DNA from: Sphingomonas edaphi
Lineage (GTDB): Bacteria; Pseudomonadota; Alphaproteobacteria; Sphingomonadales; Sphingomonadaceae
Direction: 5' to 3'
Length of the DNA stretch: 64,000 nucleotides
Assembly: GCF_003583725.1 (NCBI RefSeq)
Contig: NZ_QXTF01000004.1
Span: forward strand, 149,453 to 213,452
The translations under genes were made by a program, and so were the position numbers. Every line of letters begins with the position of its first letter. Positions within the stretch are counted from its first letter, which is position 1. Below are positions 1-9,584 of this stretch, one piece after another. The notes under the pieces were generated by a model. The model had not been told where the DNA came from and ran no database searches. It saw only the letters and a program-made list of their open reading frames with translations.

Positions 1-257
1 ACCAGCAATTCAGCAACCGCCGCCGCTGGCGCCAGCTTCGCGCCAAACAACCATAGGAAGGCAAAACGCAATCCTGCGGCAGGAAACCAAAGGCTGAATT
101 GGCCCATCGCCCACAGGTTGGAAAGGCTTCGCAAGGCAGTAAAAACTGCCGCGTAAGCCAGCAGAATGGCTACGAGCCGAACGCTTCTCCCAACCGGAGT
201 AGCAGTCACGTTGAATGGAAGCCGCGGCGAACGGCGATACTGAACAGCGCGCATCAT
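1..257 (-). CDS. Membrane sensor protein with MASE1-like N-terminus (partial, runs off left edge)
   Basis: An open frame reads leftwards from an ATG-ATG pair (257 and 254) off the edge with no stop. The visible ~85 residues show a short basic start, a hydrophobic segment (VAILLAYAAVFTAL) and WFPAAGLRFAFLWLFG followed by an alanine-rich hydrophobic turn. This resembles the beginning of MASE1-type integral membrane sensor domains, which usually precede a histidine kinase or GGDEF output domain; the output domain is outside the window. There is no clear Shine-Dalgarno, and GTG at 209 is an alternative start. The family call is inference from a short stretch. Confidence 0.55.
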   Translation of the reverse strand, partial: MMRAVQYRRSPRLPFNVTATPVGRSVRLVAILLAYAAVFTALRSLSNLWAMGQFSLWFPAAGLRFAFLWLFGAKLAPAAAVAELL

Positions 258-600
258 GGGACTATGAGACGATTTTCCAGGTTCCGCCAAGCTACGGATT
301 TTTACCTAGGTGCTGTTACCGTCCACCCGGAAAAAGCCCGGGTATCCGTAGCGTAAATCAAATGCGAGTAGGGCAAGGCCGCGAGGCGATGGGGCATTCA
401 TTAGCGCGGACGTTTGCGGGGGCAAACGAGTAATGACGATCGGCGTACCTGGTCGTTGATTTGCCCCAACAAACGCTGGGGGCGGCGGCGTCATCGTCGT
501 TCCCGCTTGGACATGCGAAGAGCAGCCAGGTTTCGGCACCGCTCGCTCCTTTTTCGCGTCTTTTCTCCCCGCTCTGTCGCCTCGCGCACCGCGTTTTAGC
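258..600. other. Gap of 343 bases without a supported gene
   Basis: It lies between the end of the SURF1 gene and the start of the left-edge sensor gene, both read leftwards. The only structure I see is a perfect 7-bp hairpin (CGTTTGC, four G, GCAAACG) at 411-428 without a T-tract. The open frames here are low-complexity and arginine/proline-rich and are not convincing. The promoter of the left-edge gene should lie in this stretch. Confidence 0.5.
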
Positions 601-1308
601 TTAACGGCGAGACGGCTTTCGAAGTAGCCAAAGACCCACAACAGCAAGAGCTGCAAGCCCGAACCACGTAACTGCATAGATCAGGTGGGTATTGCGGAAG
701 CGGACTACGGTCATTCCGCCCACCGGATATCCTCCCGGATTTGGCTTGGCGTCAGCGTCGATAAAAAACGGTGCAACAGCTATGGTACGCGCCTTCGCAA
801 TGGCCGCAATGTCTCGCGAATACCACTTGTCCTCATTGGGGCGATTGGGCCGCAGGTAACGGCCGTGTGGCTCGGTGATTCTCAGGAGCCCTTCAACCTT
901 TTGAATGCGCGCCTGGTGCCCTTCGGGCCGTGCGTTGGGTGTTGCCCGATCCTGCGGGACAAACCCTCGATTGACTATGATATTGCCATCGGCGGTCTGA
1001 AGTGGCGTCAGCACCCAGTAGCCAGGTCCCCGCTCCGTCAGCGCATCAACGAGCGCTTCCTTCTCGTGAATGAAAGTACCGACCGCGTAGACGCGCCGAT
1101 ACTCGATCGAGTCAGGCTCCAGATCTTTCCAGCTGCGCGAGTTCGGGACAGGTACGGCAGGAGCATGGATCCTTTGCTCGACCTTCGCGATGAGGCCGAG
1201 TTTCCATTGCAGCCGCTGAAGCTGCCATATTCCAAGGCCCGCAAAAAGTAGTGCAAAGACGGCGCAAAGCCCGATCAGACCGAACCGCTTCGCCTCCCCT
1301 TTTTTCAC
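601..1308 (-). CDS. SURF1 family cytochrome oxidase assembly protein
   Basis: This 235-residue protein helps heme insertion and assembly of heme-copper oxidases in the inner membrane. An N-terminal helix (FGLIGLCAVFALLFAGLGIW) runs into WQLQRLQWK. A conserved core follows (GTFIHEKEALV, GYWVLTPLQ, VNRGFVP), and a second helix near the C-terminus (LIYAVTWFGLAALAVVG) gives the usual two-helix hairpin. The start is GTG at 1308, whose GTGA overlaps the cyoD stop; the frame is open further upstream only inside cyoD. It is the last gene of the cyo operon, so its client is most likely this bo3 oxidase. No cyoE (heme O synthase) follows in the window. Confidence 0.93.
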   Translation of the reverse strand: MKKGEAKRFGLIGLCAVFALLFAGLGIWQLQRLQWKLGLIAKVEQRIHAPAVPVPNSRSWKDLEPDSIEYRRVYAVGTFIHEKEALVDALTERGPGYWVLTPLQTADGNIIVNRGFVPQDRATPNARPEGHQARIQKVEGLLRITEPHGRYLRPNRPNEDKWYSRDIAAIAKARTIAVAPFFIDADAKPNPGGYPVGGMTVVRFRNTHLIYAVTWFGLAALAVVGLWLLRKPSRR

Positions 1309-1694
1309 GGGGTCTGGCTCACCTGCTCCGTCATCATGCCGGGCATCATGTTGGTATTCAGATGATACATGATCCACAACGAGCCGGCGATCGTGATCAG
1401 CAGGATCACGCCCGTGAAGATGTAGGCGACCATTGTCCAACCGCCTTCCGACTGCGTATTCACGTGCAAGAAGCAGACCGTGTGGACGAGGATCTGAACG
1501 ACAGCGAATACGATCACCAGCGCAGCCGTAGCACCGTCGTTGCCGAGGGGATTGGCCATCACCAGCCAGAACGGGATGGCCGTCAGAATTGCCGACAGGC
1601 CAAATCCAATCAGGTAGCTCCGCTTGGAGCCATGGCCTTCCATTTCGCCGTGGGTACCGGCGGCGCGTTCGGTAGTCGCGTGGTTCGGGCTCAT
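1305..1694 (-). CDS. cyoD: Cytochrome bo3 ubiquinol oxidase subunit IV
   Basis: The 129-residue small membrane subunit of the quinol oxidase has three predicted helices: roughly YLIGFGLSAILTAIPFWLVM, ALVIVFAVVQILVHTVCFLH and MVAYIFTGVILLITIAGSLW. The HTVCFLHVN stretch is typical of CyoD/COX4-type subunits, and the N-terminus is short and His/Glu/Gly-rich. ATG at 1694 overlaps the cyoC stop (ATGA), so the longer open frame reading back into cyoC is not used. The subunit stabilises CuB incorporation into subunit I in known enzymes. Confidence 0.95.
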   Translation of the reverse strand: MSPNHATTERAAGTHGEMEGHGSKRSYLIGFGLSAILTAIPFWLVMANPLGNDGATAALVIVFAVVQILVHTVCFLHVNTQSEGGWTMVAYIFTGVILLITIAGSLWIMYHLNTNMMPGMMTEQVSQTP

Positions 1695-2374
1695 CGCAGC
1701 ATTCCAAGCAGATAGACAAAGGTGAAGACGCCGATCCACACGACGTCGAGGAAGTGCCAGAACATGCTGAGGCACAGCAGGCGGCGCTTGTTTTCAGGGA
1801 TCAGGCCGCGCTTCTGGACCTGCACCAGCATGACGACGATCCAGATGATCCCGAACGTCACGTGCAGCCCGTGCGTACCAACCAGCGTGAAGAAGGCCGA
1901 CAGGAAACCGCTTGTTTGCGGGGTCGCGCCTTCAGCGATCAGCTTACCGAACTCGTAAAGCTCGATCCCCACAAAGCTTGCGCCGAGCAAACCGGTGATG
2001 AGCAGCCATGTCTGCGTCAGCTTGGCCTTCCCCTGCTCCATCGCCAGCATGCCGAAGCCGTAGGTAATGGACGACACCAGCAGGATAGCCGTGTTGAGCG
2101 CGACCAGCGGAAGCTCGAAAATCTCCCGAGGCGTCGGCCCTCCGGCATAGCTGGTACCCAGCACGCCGAAGGTCGCGAAGATCGCTGCGAACAGCAGCGC
2201 ATCGCTCATCAGGTAGATCCAGAAGCCCAGCAGCGTGGCACCCCCGGTCGGGTGGTGGTGATCGTCGGCTTCGATCAAGTAGAAGGTCGGATCAGCCGAT
2301 ACGGTCGCGGCAGCCGCGGCTATCTTCTTCTTGCGCGGCGCTGCCTTGGGCTTGGAAGTGGCCTTCGTCGTCAT
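1691..2374 (-). CDS. cyoC: Cytochrome bo3 ubiquinol oxidase subunit III
   Basis: This 227-residue heme-copper oxidase subunit III has five membrane helices. After about 35 Lys/Ala-rich residues that E. coli CyoC lacks comes the family core, LLGFWIYLMSDALLFAAIFA. It continues through LVSSITYGFGMLAM and GTHGLHVTFGIIW, ending with WHFLDVVWIGVFTFVYLLGM. It starts two bases after the cyoB stop and ends in an ATGA overlap with cyoD. The subunit carries no redox centre and supports proton uptake and assembly. The charged N-terminal extension is the only unusual feature. Confidence 0.96.
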   Translation of the reverse strand: MTTKATSKPKAAPRKKKIAAAAATVSADPTFYLIEADDHHHPTGGATLLGFWIYLMSDALLFAAIFATFGVLGTSYAGGPTPREIFELPLVALNTAILLVSSITYGFGMLAMEQGKAKLTQTWLLITGLLGASFVGIELYEFGKLIAEGATPQTSGFLSAFFTLVGTHGLHVTFGIIWIVVMLVQVQKRGLIPENKRRLLCLSMFWHFLDVVWIGVFTFVYLLGMLR

Positions 2375-2376
2375 GT

Positions 2377-4410
2377 TCAGGCCCCCGCCGTCGCCAGGCG
2401 ATGATGCTCGCCTTCGGTCCGCTCGACTTCGTCAACGCTAACGTAGAAGTCGCGGTCGTAGTTGAAGGTATGAGCGATCGCGACGATGAACAGTGCCGCA
2501 AGGGACAAAGCCGCGAGCCACCACATGTACCAGATCATCGCGAAGCCGAGCACCATTGCGATGGCGGATAGGATGACGCCCGCCCCCGTGTTCTTGGGCA
2601 TGTGGATGGGCTGATACCCACCCTGCGGCCTTGCTGCCCCACGCTTCTTCATGTCGTACCAAGCGTCGATATCGTGGACGACCGGCGTGAACGCGAAGTT
2701 GTAGGAGGGCGGCGGCGACGCGGTCGCCCATTCCAGTGTGCGACCATCCCATGGGTCACCGGTCGTATCCCGCAGCTTCTCGCGGTTCTTGATGCTGACC
2801 GCGATCTGCACGACGAACGCCAGGATGCCCACCAGGATAATCAGAGCGCCAATGCCGGCGATGATAAAATAGGGCTGCAGCGTCGGATCGTCGAAATACC
2901 GTACCCGGCGCGTCGTACCCATCAGGCCAACGATGTAGATGGGCGTCCAGGCCACCCAGTAGCCGATGACCCAGCCCCAGAAGACGATCTTGCCCCAGAA
3001 GACATCCATCTTGAAGCCGAAGGCTTTCGGGAACCAGTAGTACATCCCAGCGAACAGCCCGAAGACGATGCCGCCGATGATGACGTTATGGAAGTGCGCC
3101 ACCAGGAACAGCGAGTTGTGCAGAACGAAGTCCGCCGGCGGAACTGCAAGCAGGACGCCGGTCATGCCGCCAACCACGAAGGTCAGCATGAACGCGACCA
3201 CCCACATCATCGGCAATTCCATCCGGATCTCACCACGGTACATGGTGAAGAGCCAGTTGAAGATCTTCGCACCCGTCGGAATGGAAATGACCATCGTCGC
3301 GATGCCGAAGAAACTGTTGACGCTGGCGCCTGACCCCATCGTGAAGAAGTGGTGCAGCCAAACGAGGTAGCTCAGGATCGTGATGACGACTGTTGCGTAG
3401 ACCATCGACGAATAGCCGAACAGCCGCTTGCCCGAGAAGGTCGAGGTGATTTCCGAATAGATGCCGAACACCGGCAGGACCAGAACGTAGACTTCTGGGT
3501 GACCCCAGATCCACACTAGGTTCCAGTACATCATCGGGTTACCGCCGAGATCGTTGGTGAAGAAGTTCGTGCCAACGTAACGGTCGAGCATCAGCAGAGC
3601 GAAGGCGCCGGTCAAAATGGGGAAGATCGCGATCGCAAGGACGTTGCTGCAAAGCGCGGTCCAGGTGAAGACCGGCATCTTCATCATGGTCATGCCGGGC
3701 GCACGCATTTTGAGGATGGTCGTGACCATGTTGATGGCCGACAATGTCGTGCCCACCCCAGCTATCTGTAGCGCCCAGAGATAATAATCAGGACCGACGC
3801 CTGGACTATTCTCCGCATTGGCGACCGGCACGTAGTTGAGCCAACCGGCAGTGGAAAATTCACCGACGAATAGCGACACCATGACCAGCAGCGCACCAGC
3901 AACGGTGAGCCACAAGCTCAGGCTGTTGAGGAAGGGGAACGCTACGTCGCGTGCCCCGATCTGGAGCGGCATGACCAGGTTGACGATGCCCACGATCAGC
4001 GGGATCGCCACGAAGAAGATCATGATCGTGCCGTGGGCGGTAAAAATCTGGTCGTAGTGGTGGGCGTTGAGGTAGCCCTCGCTCCCGCCGAACGCCATCG
4101 CCTGCTGGAGGCGCATCATCAGCGCATCGGCAAAGCCGCGAAGCAGCATGATGATGCCAAGAATGATGTACATGATGCCGATCTTCTTGTGATCGACACT
4201 TGTCAGCCACTCGCGCCATAGCCAGCCCCACAACCGGTACTTGGTGACGGCGGCAAGCATCCCTGCACCGAGCAGCACCACCACCGCGAAGGTGACGAGC
4301 AGGATCGGCTCGTGGATCGGGAAAGATTCCCAGGTCAGGCGACCGAAGATGATCTTGGAGAGCGGCTGGTCGAACACTGAGGTCAGCTCCAGAAATTCAG
4401 GCTGCTGCAT
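2377..4410 (-). CDS. cyoB: Cytochrome bo3 ubiquinol oxidase subunit I
   Basis: The 677-residue catalytic subunit reduces O2 and pumps protons. The histidine ligands are visible. A heme b ligand sits in [12 protein letters not shown] CuB ligand and the Glu of the proton channel sit in [12 protein letters not shown]. The CuB pair is in LVWLHHFFT, and the heme ligands are in [12 protein letters not shown]. Length is close to E. coli CyoB (663). The frame also contains a TTG at 4422, but ATG at 4410 is preferred; either start overlaps the end of cyoA, so the two are translationally coupled. No recognisable ribosome site precedes it, which fits coupling. Confidence 0.97.
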   Translation of the reverse strand: MQQPEFLELTSVFDQPLSKIIFGRLTWESFPIHEPILLVTFAVVVLLGAGMLAAVTKYRLWGWLWREWLTSVDHKKIGIMYIILGIIMLLRGFADALMMRLQQAMAFGGSEGYLNAHHYDQIFTAHGTIMIFFVAIPLIVGIVNLVMPLQIGARDVAFPFLNSLSLWLTVAGALLVMVSLFVGEFSTAGWLNYVPVANAENSPGVGPDYYLWALQIAGVGTTLSAINMVTTILKMRAPGMTMMKMPVFTWTALCSNVLAIAIFPILTGAFALLMLDRYVGTNFFTNDLGGNPMMYWNLVWIWGHPEVYVLVLPVFGIYSEITSTFSGKRLFGYSSMVYATVVITILSYLVWLHHFFTMGSGASVNSFFGIATMVISIPTGAKIFNWLFTMYRGEIRMELPMMWVVAFMLTFVVGGMTGVLLAVPPADFVLHNSLFLVAHFHNVIIGGIVFGLFAGMYYWFPKAFGFKMDVFWGKIVFWGWVIGYWVAWTPIYIVGLMGTTRRVRYFDDPTLQPYFIIAGIGALIILVGILAFVVQIAVSIKNREKLRDTTGDPWDGRTLEWATASPPPSYNFAFTPVVHDIDAWYDMKKRGAARPQGGYQPIHMPKNTGAGVILSAIAMVLGFAMIWYMWWLAALSLAALFIVAIAHTFNYDRDFYVSVDEVERTEGEHHRLATAGA

Positions 4411-5572
4411 CGCGGCCGGCAAGCGGCGCGAGCACGGGATGAATGGCGGTCATGTTGCGGTTTTCAGGAGCGCCCGGCCGGGTAGTCCCGGACGCCTTGT
4501 TGGGATCGGCAGGCTTCGTCACGTTCGGGCCCGAACCTTTTTCCGACGGCGACTTGAATATCGCGCCTTCGGGCTTGTGGCCGTGCGGCGGCTGAGAGGC
4601 ACGGCCCGGCATTCCGGCACCCGGGCGCATATCGTGAGGGTCACCACCGCCGCGGCGGTCGTGGGCCATGATCTCGGACATGCACTTGGTGCCCGGCTCG
4701 ACGCAGCGCTCGAGGATGCGGCGGAAAAGGTCGCCGTCGGTCGCAGCGAAGCGCATTGCCGGCACCTTCTCACTCGGCTTTTCCAGCTGGCGATACGTCG
4801 CAAGATCAAGCGCCTTGCCCGATCCGCGCGCGCCGGCGACCCAGCGATCGAACCCTGCCTGGTCGACCCCATGCAGCTTGAAACGCATGTCGCTAAACCC
4901 GGCGCCGCTGTAATTGGCAGAAAGGCCCTCATAAGTCCCGGGCTTGTTCAGAACCGCGTGAAGCGTGCTCCGCATCCCGGGCATAGCATAAATCATGCCC
5001 GCCAGCGTTGGCGCGTAGAAGGTGTTCATCATGTTGGTCGACGTGATGTCGAACCGAACCTGCCGGTCCACCGGCAGCACGAGTTCATTTACCGTCGCGA
5101 CGCCTTGCTCAGGATAGATGAACAGCCACTTCCAATCCATCGACACGACCTGCACGCGCAGCGGCTCTCCGACGGGTTTCTGGGCATCCTTGCCCCCGGA
5201 AATCCGATCAAGCGGGCGGAACGGATCGAGCAGGTGGGTGCTCGACCAGGTCAGCGCGCCCAGCATGATGATAATAAGCAGCGGAGCCGACCAGATCACG
5301 AGCTCCAGAGCGGTCGAATGGTCGAAGTTGGGATCATAGGTACCCCCCTTCCCCTTCCGGTATCGCCAGGCGAAGACCACGATCAGGATCATCACGGGAA
5401 TGATGATCAGCAGCATCAAGCCCGTTGAAATATAAATGATGTCGCGTTGCTGGCGCGCGATGTCGCCGGCCGGATTCAGCACCTCGCCCTGGCAGGCCGC
5501 GCAAAGCAGCAGCAGCGGTACAAGCAGGAGATGTTTGGTTCGGGCGGGCAAGGAAAGACTGCTCTTCGACAT
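4397..5572 (-). CDS. cyoA: Cytochrome bo3 ubiquinol oxidase subunit II (lipoprotein)
   Basis: The 391-residue subunit has a signal ending in a lipobox (LLLLCAAC, lipidated Cys about residue 27) and two helices ([20 protein letters not shown] and [20 protein letters not shown]). A periplasmic cupredoxin domain follows, with WKWLFIYPE and [19 protein letters not shown]. The Cys/His CuA ligands of cytochrome c oxidases are absent, as expected for a quinol oxidase. A Gly/Pro/His-rich C-terminal extension of about 80 residues exceeds E. coli CyoA (315). ATG at 5572 follows AAGGGAG at good spacing; an ATG at 5626 is in frame but lacks such a site. It is the first gene of cyoABCD-SURF1. Confidence 0.95.
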   Translation of the reverse strand: MSKSSLSLPARTKHLLLVPLLLLCAACQGEVLNPAGDIARQQRDIIYISTGLMLLIIIPVMILIVVFAWRYRKGKGGTYDPNFDHSTALELVIWSAPLLIIIMLGALTWSSTHLLDPFRPLDRISGGKDAQKPVGEPLRVQVVSMDWKWLFIYPEQGVATVNELVLPVDRQVRFDITSTNMMNTFYAPTLAGMIYAMPGMRSTLHAVLNKPGTYEGLSANYSGAGFSDMRFKLHGVDQAGFDRWVAGARGSGKALDLATYRQLEKPSEKVPAMRFAATDGDLFRRILERCVEPGTKCMSEIMAHDRRGGGDPHDMRPGAGMPGRASQPPHGHKPEGAIFKSPSEKGSGPNVTKPADPNKASGTTRPGAPENRNMTAIHPVLAPLAGRDAAA

Positions 5573-5718
5573 CAAAGCTCCCTTACCGCCCCAGGAGCGG
5601 ATTCGACATGGAATTTTTTTGTCCATCTGCGTTTCGCATCATATAGGGGATTTCACCGATGTCGTCGTGCCCGGCGCTAAGGCATGACCCTGGAAAAGAG
5701 CATGGGAACGAGAGCCAG

Positions 5719-7047
5719 ATGACGGTCATTGCTTCGGCAGCCAACTCCACTCCGCTGGAACGCGACGCTCAATTGATCAGCGCCCACGACAAGATCGAGC
5801 CGGGCGAGATCGCGATAGGCGTCATCATCGGACGGACGAGCGAGTTCTTTGACTTCTTCGTTTACGCGATCGCTTCGGTCCTGGTGTTTCCGTCGCTGGT
5901 CTTCCCGTTCGTCGACCCGCTGACGGGTACGCTTTATTCCTTTGCGCTGTTCTCGCTCGCCTTTGTTGGCCGCCCCATTGGGACGCTAATCTTTACCTTC
6001 CTCGATCAAAAATATGGTCGCGGCGTGAAGCTCACGATCGCCCTCTTCCTACTTGGAGGCGCGACCATGGCGATCGCGCTCCTCCCGGGTTACGCGAGGG
6101 TCGGCGCGGTCAGCATCTGGCTACTGGGCTTTTTCCGCCTTTGCCAAGGCATTGCGCTCGGCGGCGCATGGGATGGCCTGCCGTCACTTCTGTCGCTGAA
6201 CGCGCCACAAAACCGGCGTGGCTGGTACGCGATGATCCCACAGCTGGGGGCCCCGCTGGGCCTCACCGTCGCAACCGCGCTGTTCGCCTATTTCCTGGCG
6301 ATCCTCTCGACGGAGGACTTCCTCAGCTGGGGCTGGCGCTATCCGTTCTTCGTCGCTCTAGCAATCAACGTCGTTGCGCTATTCGCTCGACTTCGCCTCG
6401 TCGCGACCCCGGAATTTACACGTCTTTTCGAGAACCGCGAGCTCCAGCCCTCGCCGCCATTCGAAACGCTGCGCAAGCAATGGCGCGTCATTGCGCTGGG
6501 CTCCTTCGCACCGCTCGCCAGCTTCGCACTATTCCACCTCGTCACCGTTTTTCCGCTGTCCTACGTCCTGTTGAATAGCGACGAGAGTCCAGTCCGATTC
6601 CTGACGATCCAGGGCGTTGGCGCTGTATTCTGCGTCGTTTCGATGCTCGCCTCCGGCCTGATTGCCGATCGCGTTGGTCGCCGGGCCGTAATGGGCGTCT
6701 CGGCGGCGCTCATCGGTGCCTATAGTGGCTTTGCACCGCAACTGCTTGGTGCAGGGCAACTGGGCGAATCTCTCTACATGATCAGCGGCTTCATTCTCCT
6801 CGGCCTCGCTTTCGGCCAGTCGTCCGGCATCGTGAACAGCAGCTTTGACCCGCACTACCGCTACACGGGCGCCGCCATCGTCCAGAATTCCGCATGGTTC
6901 ATTGGTGCCGGCTTCGCCCCGCTGGTCGCCCTCTTCCTGGCGAGCCACGTGGGCCTCTGGTCGGTCGGGCTCTACCTGCTGTCGGGCGTGATCTGCACGC
7001 TGGGCGCCCTCGCCATTAACCGGGAATTCGCTCAGCGAAATACCTGA
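5719..7047 (+). CDS. MFS transporter, metabolite:H+ symporter type
   Basis: The 442-residue protein has about twelve membrane segments. EFFDFFVYAIASVLVFPSLV near residue 35 and GRPIGTLIFTFLDQKYGRG are typical of the sugar/metabolite:H+ symporter branch, the latter being the signature loop between helices 2 and 3. The second half repeats the pattern (GLIADRVGRRAVMG). It is divergent from cyoA across 146 bases. I recall similar transporters beside cyo operons in alphaproteobacteria, so a respiratory link is possible, but the substrate cannot be read from sequence. ATG at 5719 is chosen over an upstream in-frame start because homology begins there and GAGAG precedes it. Confidence 0.85.
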   Translation: MTVIASAANSTPLERDAQLISAHDKIEPGEIAIGVIIGRTSEFFDFFVYAIASVLVFPSLVFPFVDPLTGTLYSFALFSLAFVGRPIGTLIFTFLDQKYGRGVKLTIALFLLGGATMAIALLPGYARVGAVSIWLLGFFRLCQGIALGGAWDGLPSLLSLNAPQNRRGWYAMIPQLGAPLGLTVATALFAYFLAILSTEDFLSWGWRYPFFVALAINVVALFARLRLVATPEFTRLFENRELQPSPPFETLRKQWRVIALGSFAPLASFALFHLVTVFPLSYVLLNSDESPVRFLTIQGVGAVFCVVSMLASGLIADRVGRRAVMGVSAALIGAYSGFAPQLLGAGQLGESLYMISGFILLGLAFGQSSGIVNSSFDPHYRYTGAAIVQNSAWFIGAGFAPLVALFLASHVGLWSVGLYLLSGVICTLGALAINREFAQRNT

Positions 7048-7053
7048 CGCAGA

Positions 7054-7066
7054 GGGCCTGAGGCCC
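7054..7066 (+). other. Short GC hairpin after the MFS gene
   Basis: GGGCC-TGA-GGCCC forms a 5-bp perfect stem eight bases after the stop codon of the MFS gene. There is no T-tract, so it is at best a weak transcript-end structure. Confidence 0.3.
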
Positions 7067-7249
7067 GCTAGCGAACCGAAGTCAGGAGGCCGTGGGCGGC
7101 GCTTTTCAATTATGCTGGGTCTCCCCCGACGGCCGCGCAACGGACGCTTTGACTTTTCCGTCTCCAGCACCCACCTTGGTAGAGCTGTGACAGACTTCGC
7201 CGCCAAACGCTTCCTATTGCACGCAGGCCAGATCGCCGCGCGAGCCTAG

Positions 7250-7274
7250 CCCCGAACGCAAGCGCGTCTCGGGG
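7250..7274 (+). terminator. Strong hairpin upstream of the rnk-like gene
   Basis: CCCCGA-ACGC, loop AAGC, then GCGT-C-TCGGGG pairs over ten base pairs with one bulged base. It is followed by a T-rich stretch (about 7275-7297), not a clean T-tract. It lies 44 bases before the rnk-like start, so it may end the MFS transcript or structure the leader of the next gene. Confidence 0.4.
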
Positions 7275-7317
7275 TTCTAGTCATTTCCCTTATTTTACTG
7301 TTGTGGAAGCAAAACAC

Positions 7318-7740
7318 ATGGCAACGGCCCGGGGCGCAGAGCGCCCGCCTGTCCATCTCACAGAGTCAGAATCCGACCTCGTCGCGCGGTTAGCGATGCA
7401 GGCCGAACACCGATCGCCCATCATCGCCAAAATGCTGCTGGAGGAAATCGATCGCGCCGAGCTGTACCAAGAAAAGGCTCTGCCGGACGATGCCGTGAGC
7501 CTCGGCTCCAACGTCGAATATGTCGACGAGCGAAGTGGCCGAATTCACAAGGTCGAGTTAGTTCTTCCCGCGCATGCCAACATATCTGATGGCCGCGTTT
7601 CCATCGTGACGCCGATCGGCGCCGCCCTTTACGGGCTACGCGCAGGCAGCGTTATCGACTGGCCCGACGTAGCTGGGAATTCGCGGCGACTGCGCATTCT
7701 GAAGGTGGTTCAGCCCAAGCGAGCTGACAGCGCGTCCTGA
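7318..7740 (+). CDS. rnk: Rnk/GreA-C-terminal-domain regulator
   Basis: The 140-residue protein has a helical N-terminal segment (about 1-55, with LTESESDLVARLAMQAEHRS) and a GreA/GreB-type C-terminal FKBP-like domain. The latter contains GSNVEYVDE, VELVLPAHANISDGRVSIVT and TPIGAALYGLRAGSVIDWP. This is the layout of Rnk, the regulator of nucleoside diphosphate kinase that can contact RNA polymerase. ATG at 7318 has GGAAG nine bases upstream; GTG at 7303 is in frame but poorly placed. The gene stands alone. Confidence 0.85.
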   Translation: MATARGAERPPVHLTESESDLVARLAMQAEHRSPIIAKMLLEEIDRAELYQEKALPDDAVSLGSNVEYVDERSGRIHKVELVLPAHANISDGRVSIVTPIGAALYGLRAGSVIDWPDVAGNSRRLRILKVVQPKRADSAS

Positions 7741-7796
7741 CGCTACGTTGGGCGTCGGGCCCACCCCGAATTTACATTCGTCAGATTCCAGTCATG

Positions 7797-7817
7797 CTCG
7801 GCCTCAGACCGGCCGAG
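7797..7817 (+). promoter_or_regulatory. Hairpin overlapping the ribosome binding site of the next gene
   Basis: CTCGGCC (7797-7803) pairs perfectly with GGCCGAG (7811-7817) around a 7-base loop. The right arm contains the first three bases of the GAGGA Shine-Dalgarno (7815-7819) of the gene starting at 7825. Folding would hide part of the ribosome site, so it may limit translation. Confidence 0.45.
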
Positions 7818-7824
7818 GACTGCT

Positions 7825-9444
7825 ATGCGTGAAAGAACATCTGAAGTGGTTTTCACCAGATACACCACGCTGATCCTCAGCGCGGTAACAGCAATCGTTG
7901 CGGGCTACTATCTTCCAGACCTGTGGGCAGTGCCCATCTTTGCCCTGAGCGCCTCTTTGACCGCAATCGGCATCTATGACCTGTTCCAACCGGTGCACTC
8001 GGTGCGTCGCAACTACCCAATCCTGGGACACTTGCGATGGTTTTTCGAAGAGATCCGGCCCGAAATTCGGCAGTATCTGATCGAAGGCGATCAGGAGAAA
8101 ACCCCGTTCTCCCGCAGCCAGCGATCACTAGTCTACGCACGTTCAAAAAATGAAAGCAGCGAACGGGCATTTGGGACGCTGCTCGACGTTTACGAGAATG
8201 GCTATGAGTTCATCGCCCACTCGACGAGGCCTGCTCCTGTCGCCGACCCCCAGACGTTTAAACTGCTGGTTGGTGGCAACGACTGCAGGCACCCTTATTC
8301 AGCGTCCATCTTCAATATCTCCGCAATGAGCTTCGGCGCGCTTAGCGCCAATGCAATACTTGCGTTGAATAAGGGCGCAAAGATGGGCGGCTTTGCTCAC
8401 GATACGGGCGAAGGCAGCATCAGTCCTTATCACCGCGAAAACGGCGGGGATCTCATTTGGGAGATCGGGAGCGGCTATTTTGGTTGTCGCACGGCAGACG
8501 GCAATTTCGATCCCATCCGCTTTGCAGAGCAAGCCTCTGATCCCCAAGTTAAGATGATCGAGATAAAGCTCAGCCAAGGCGCCAAGCCCGGCCACGGGGG
8601 CATTCTTCCGGCTGAGAAAATTTCTGAAGAAATCTCCGTAACTCGCGGCGTGCCAATGGGTGAGGACTGCATTTCACCGGCGCGGCATCGAGCGTTTTCA
8701 ACGCCACTAGAGTTCGTTCAATTTATCCAGCGGCTTCGTGAATTGTCGAAGGGCAAGCCCATTGGTTTCAAGCTTTGCGTTGGCCAGCCTTGGGAATTCA
8801 TGGGCATCGTGAAGGCGATGAGAGAAACGGGAATTTTCCCGGACTTCATCGTGGTCGATGGCGCCGAAGGCGGAACGGGCGCGACCCCGCTCGAGTTCGC
8901 GGACCATCTCGGTATGCCGATGCGCGAGAGCCTGCTGTTCGTGCATAACACGCTCGTGGGCGCCGGAATCCGCGGCAAAGTAAAGGTCGGCGCTGCGGGG
9001 AAAATTGTCAGCGCATTCGATATCGCCGCAGTGATGGCCTTGGGTGCGGACTGGACCAACGCAGGCCGGGGATTCATGTTTGCGCTCGGCTGTATCCAAT
9101 CGCTTTCCTGCCACACCAATCGCTGTCCGGTCGGCGTCGCGACGCAAGACCCCATCCGTCAACGAGCGCTCGTCGTACCCGACAAAGCCGAACGGGTTTA
9201 CAATTTTCATCGTAACACCCTTCGGGCACTTGCAGACATGATTGCCGCGGCGGGCCTTGAGCATCCCAGCCAGATCGGCCCGCATCACCTTGTCCGGCGC
9301 GTGAGCCTGACGGAGATCAGGCTATTTTCGCAGCTCCACATCTTTCTGGACGACGGCGAACTGCTATTTGGCAATCAGACACGAGATTTTTATAGCAACG
9401 CGTGGAAGTTGGCCCGCGCCGACAGCTTCAGTCTCGCCGCGTGA
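7825..9444 (+). CDS. Membrane-anchored FMN-binding glutamate synthase-like protein
   Basis: Two N-terminal helices (about residues 12-50) anchor a GltB-like FMN domain. Recognisable parts are NISAMSFGALSANAI, the glycine-rich VVDGAEGGTGATPLEF and VGAAGKIVSAFDIAAVMALG. The cysteine cluster CIQSLSCHTNRCPVGVATQ corresponds to the [3Fe-4S] site of glutamate synthase. At 539 residues it lacks the amidotransferase domain, so it cannot use glutamine by itself; related proteins are annotated as glutamate synthase family without known substrate. The ribosome site is partly inside a hairpin. The gene stands alone and converges on an mreB-like gene. Confidence 0.88.
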   Translation: MRERTSEVVFTRYTTLILSAVTAIVAGYYLPDLWAVPIFALSASLTAIGIYDLFQPVHSVRRNYPILGHLRWFFEEIRPEIRQYLIEGDQEKTPFSRSQRSLVYARSKNESSERAFGTLLDVYENGYEFIAHSTRPAPVADPQTFKLLVGGNDCRHPYSASIFNISAMSFGALSANAILALNKGAKMGGFAHDTGEGSISPYHRENGGDLIWEIGSGYFGCRTADGNFDPIRFAEQASDPQVKMIEIKLSQGAKPGHGGILPAEKISEEISVTRGVPMGEDCISPARHRAFSTPLEFVQFIQRLRELSKGKPIGFKLCVGQPWEFMGIVKAMRETGIFPDFIVVDGAEGGTGATPLEFADHLGMPMRESLLFVHNTLVGAGIRGKVKVGAAGKIVSAFDIAAVMALGADWTNAGRGFMFALGCIQSLSCHTNRCPVGVATQDPIRQRALVVPDKAERVYNFHRNTLRALADMIAAAGLEHPSQIGPHHLVRRVSLTEIRLFSQLHIFLDDGELLFGNQTRDFYSNAWKLARADSFSLAA

Positions 9445-9490
9445 GGGTGCGGATCCGGACTACTTACCCAAAGCGCTGACCTTGAAACTT

Positions 9491-9513
9491 GCCCTCCTCT
9501 GAGAGGGGCTTTG
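9491..9513. terminator. Possible terminator between convergent genes
   Basis: GCCC-T ... GGGGC with a short loop, followed by CTTTGA, lies between the stops at 9444 and 9585. The stem is only four to five pairs with a wobble, so support is weak. Confidence 0.3.
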
Positions 9514-9584
9514 ACGGCCGTACGCCTGGCATCAAGACGACGACGGATCGCAAGCACCGGAGGGAAACACCGCCAGGACTTTGG

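Noticed and set aside
306..677. 123-codon minus-strand frame at the left end
   Set aside because: Its beginning is the SURF1 end read in another frame, and the rest is low-complexity without homology.
1309..1719. N-terminal extension of the SURF1 frame
   Set aside because: It overlaps cyoD completely in another frame; the GTGA overlap at 1308 gives the proper start.
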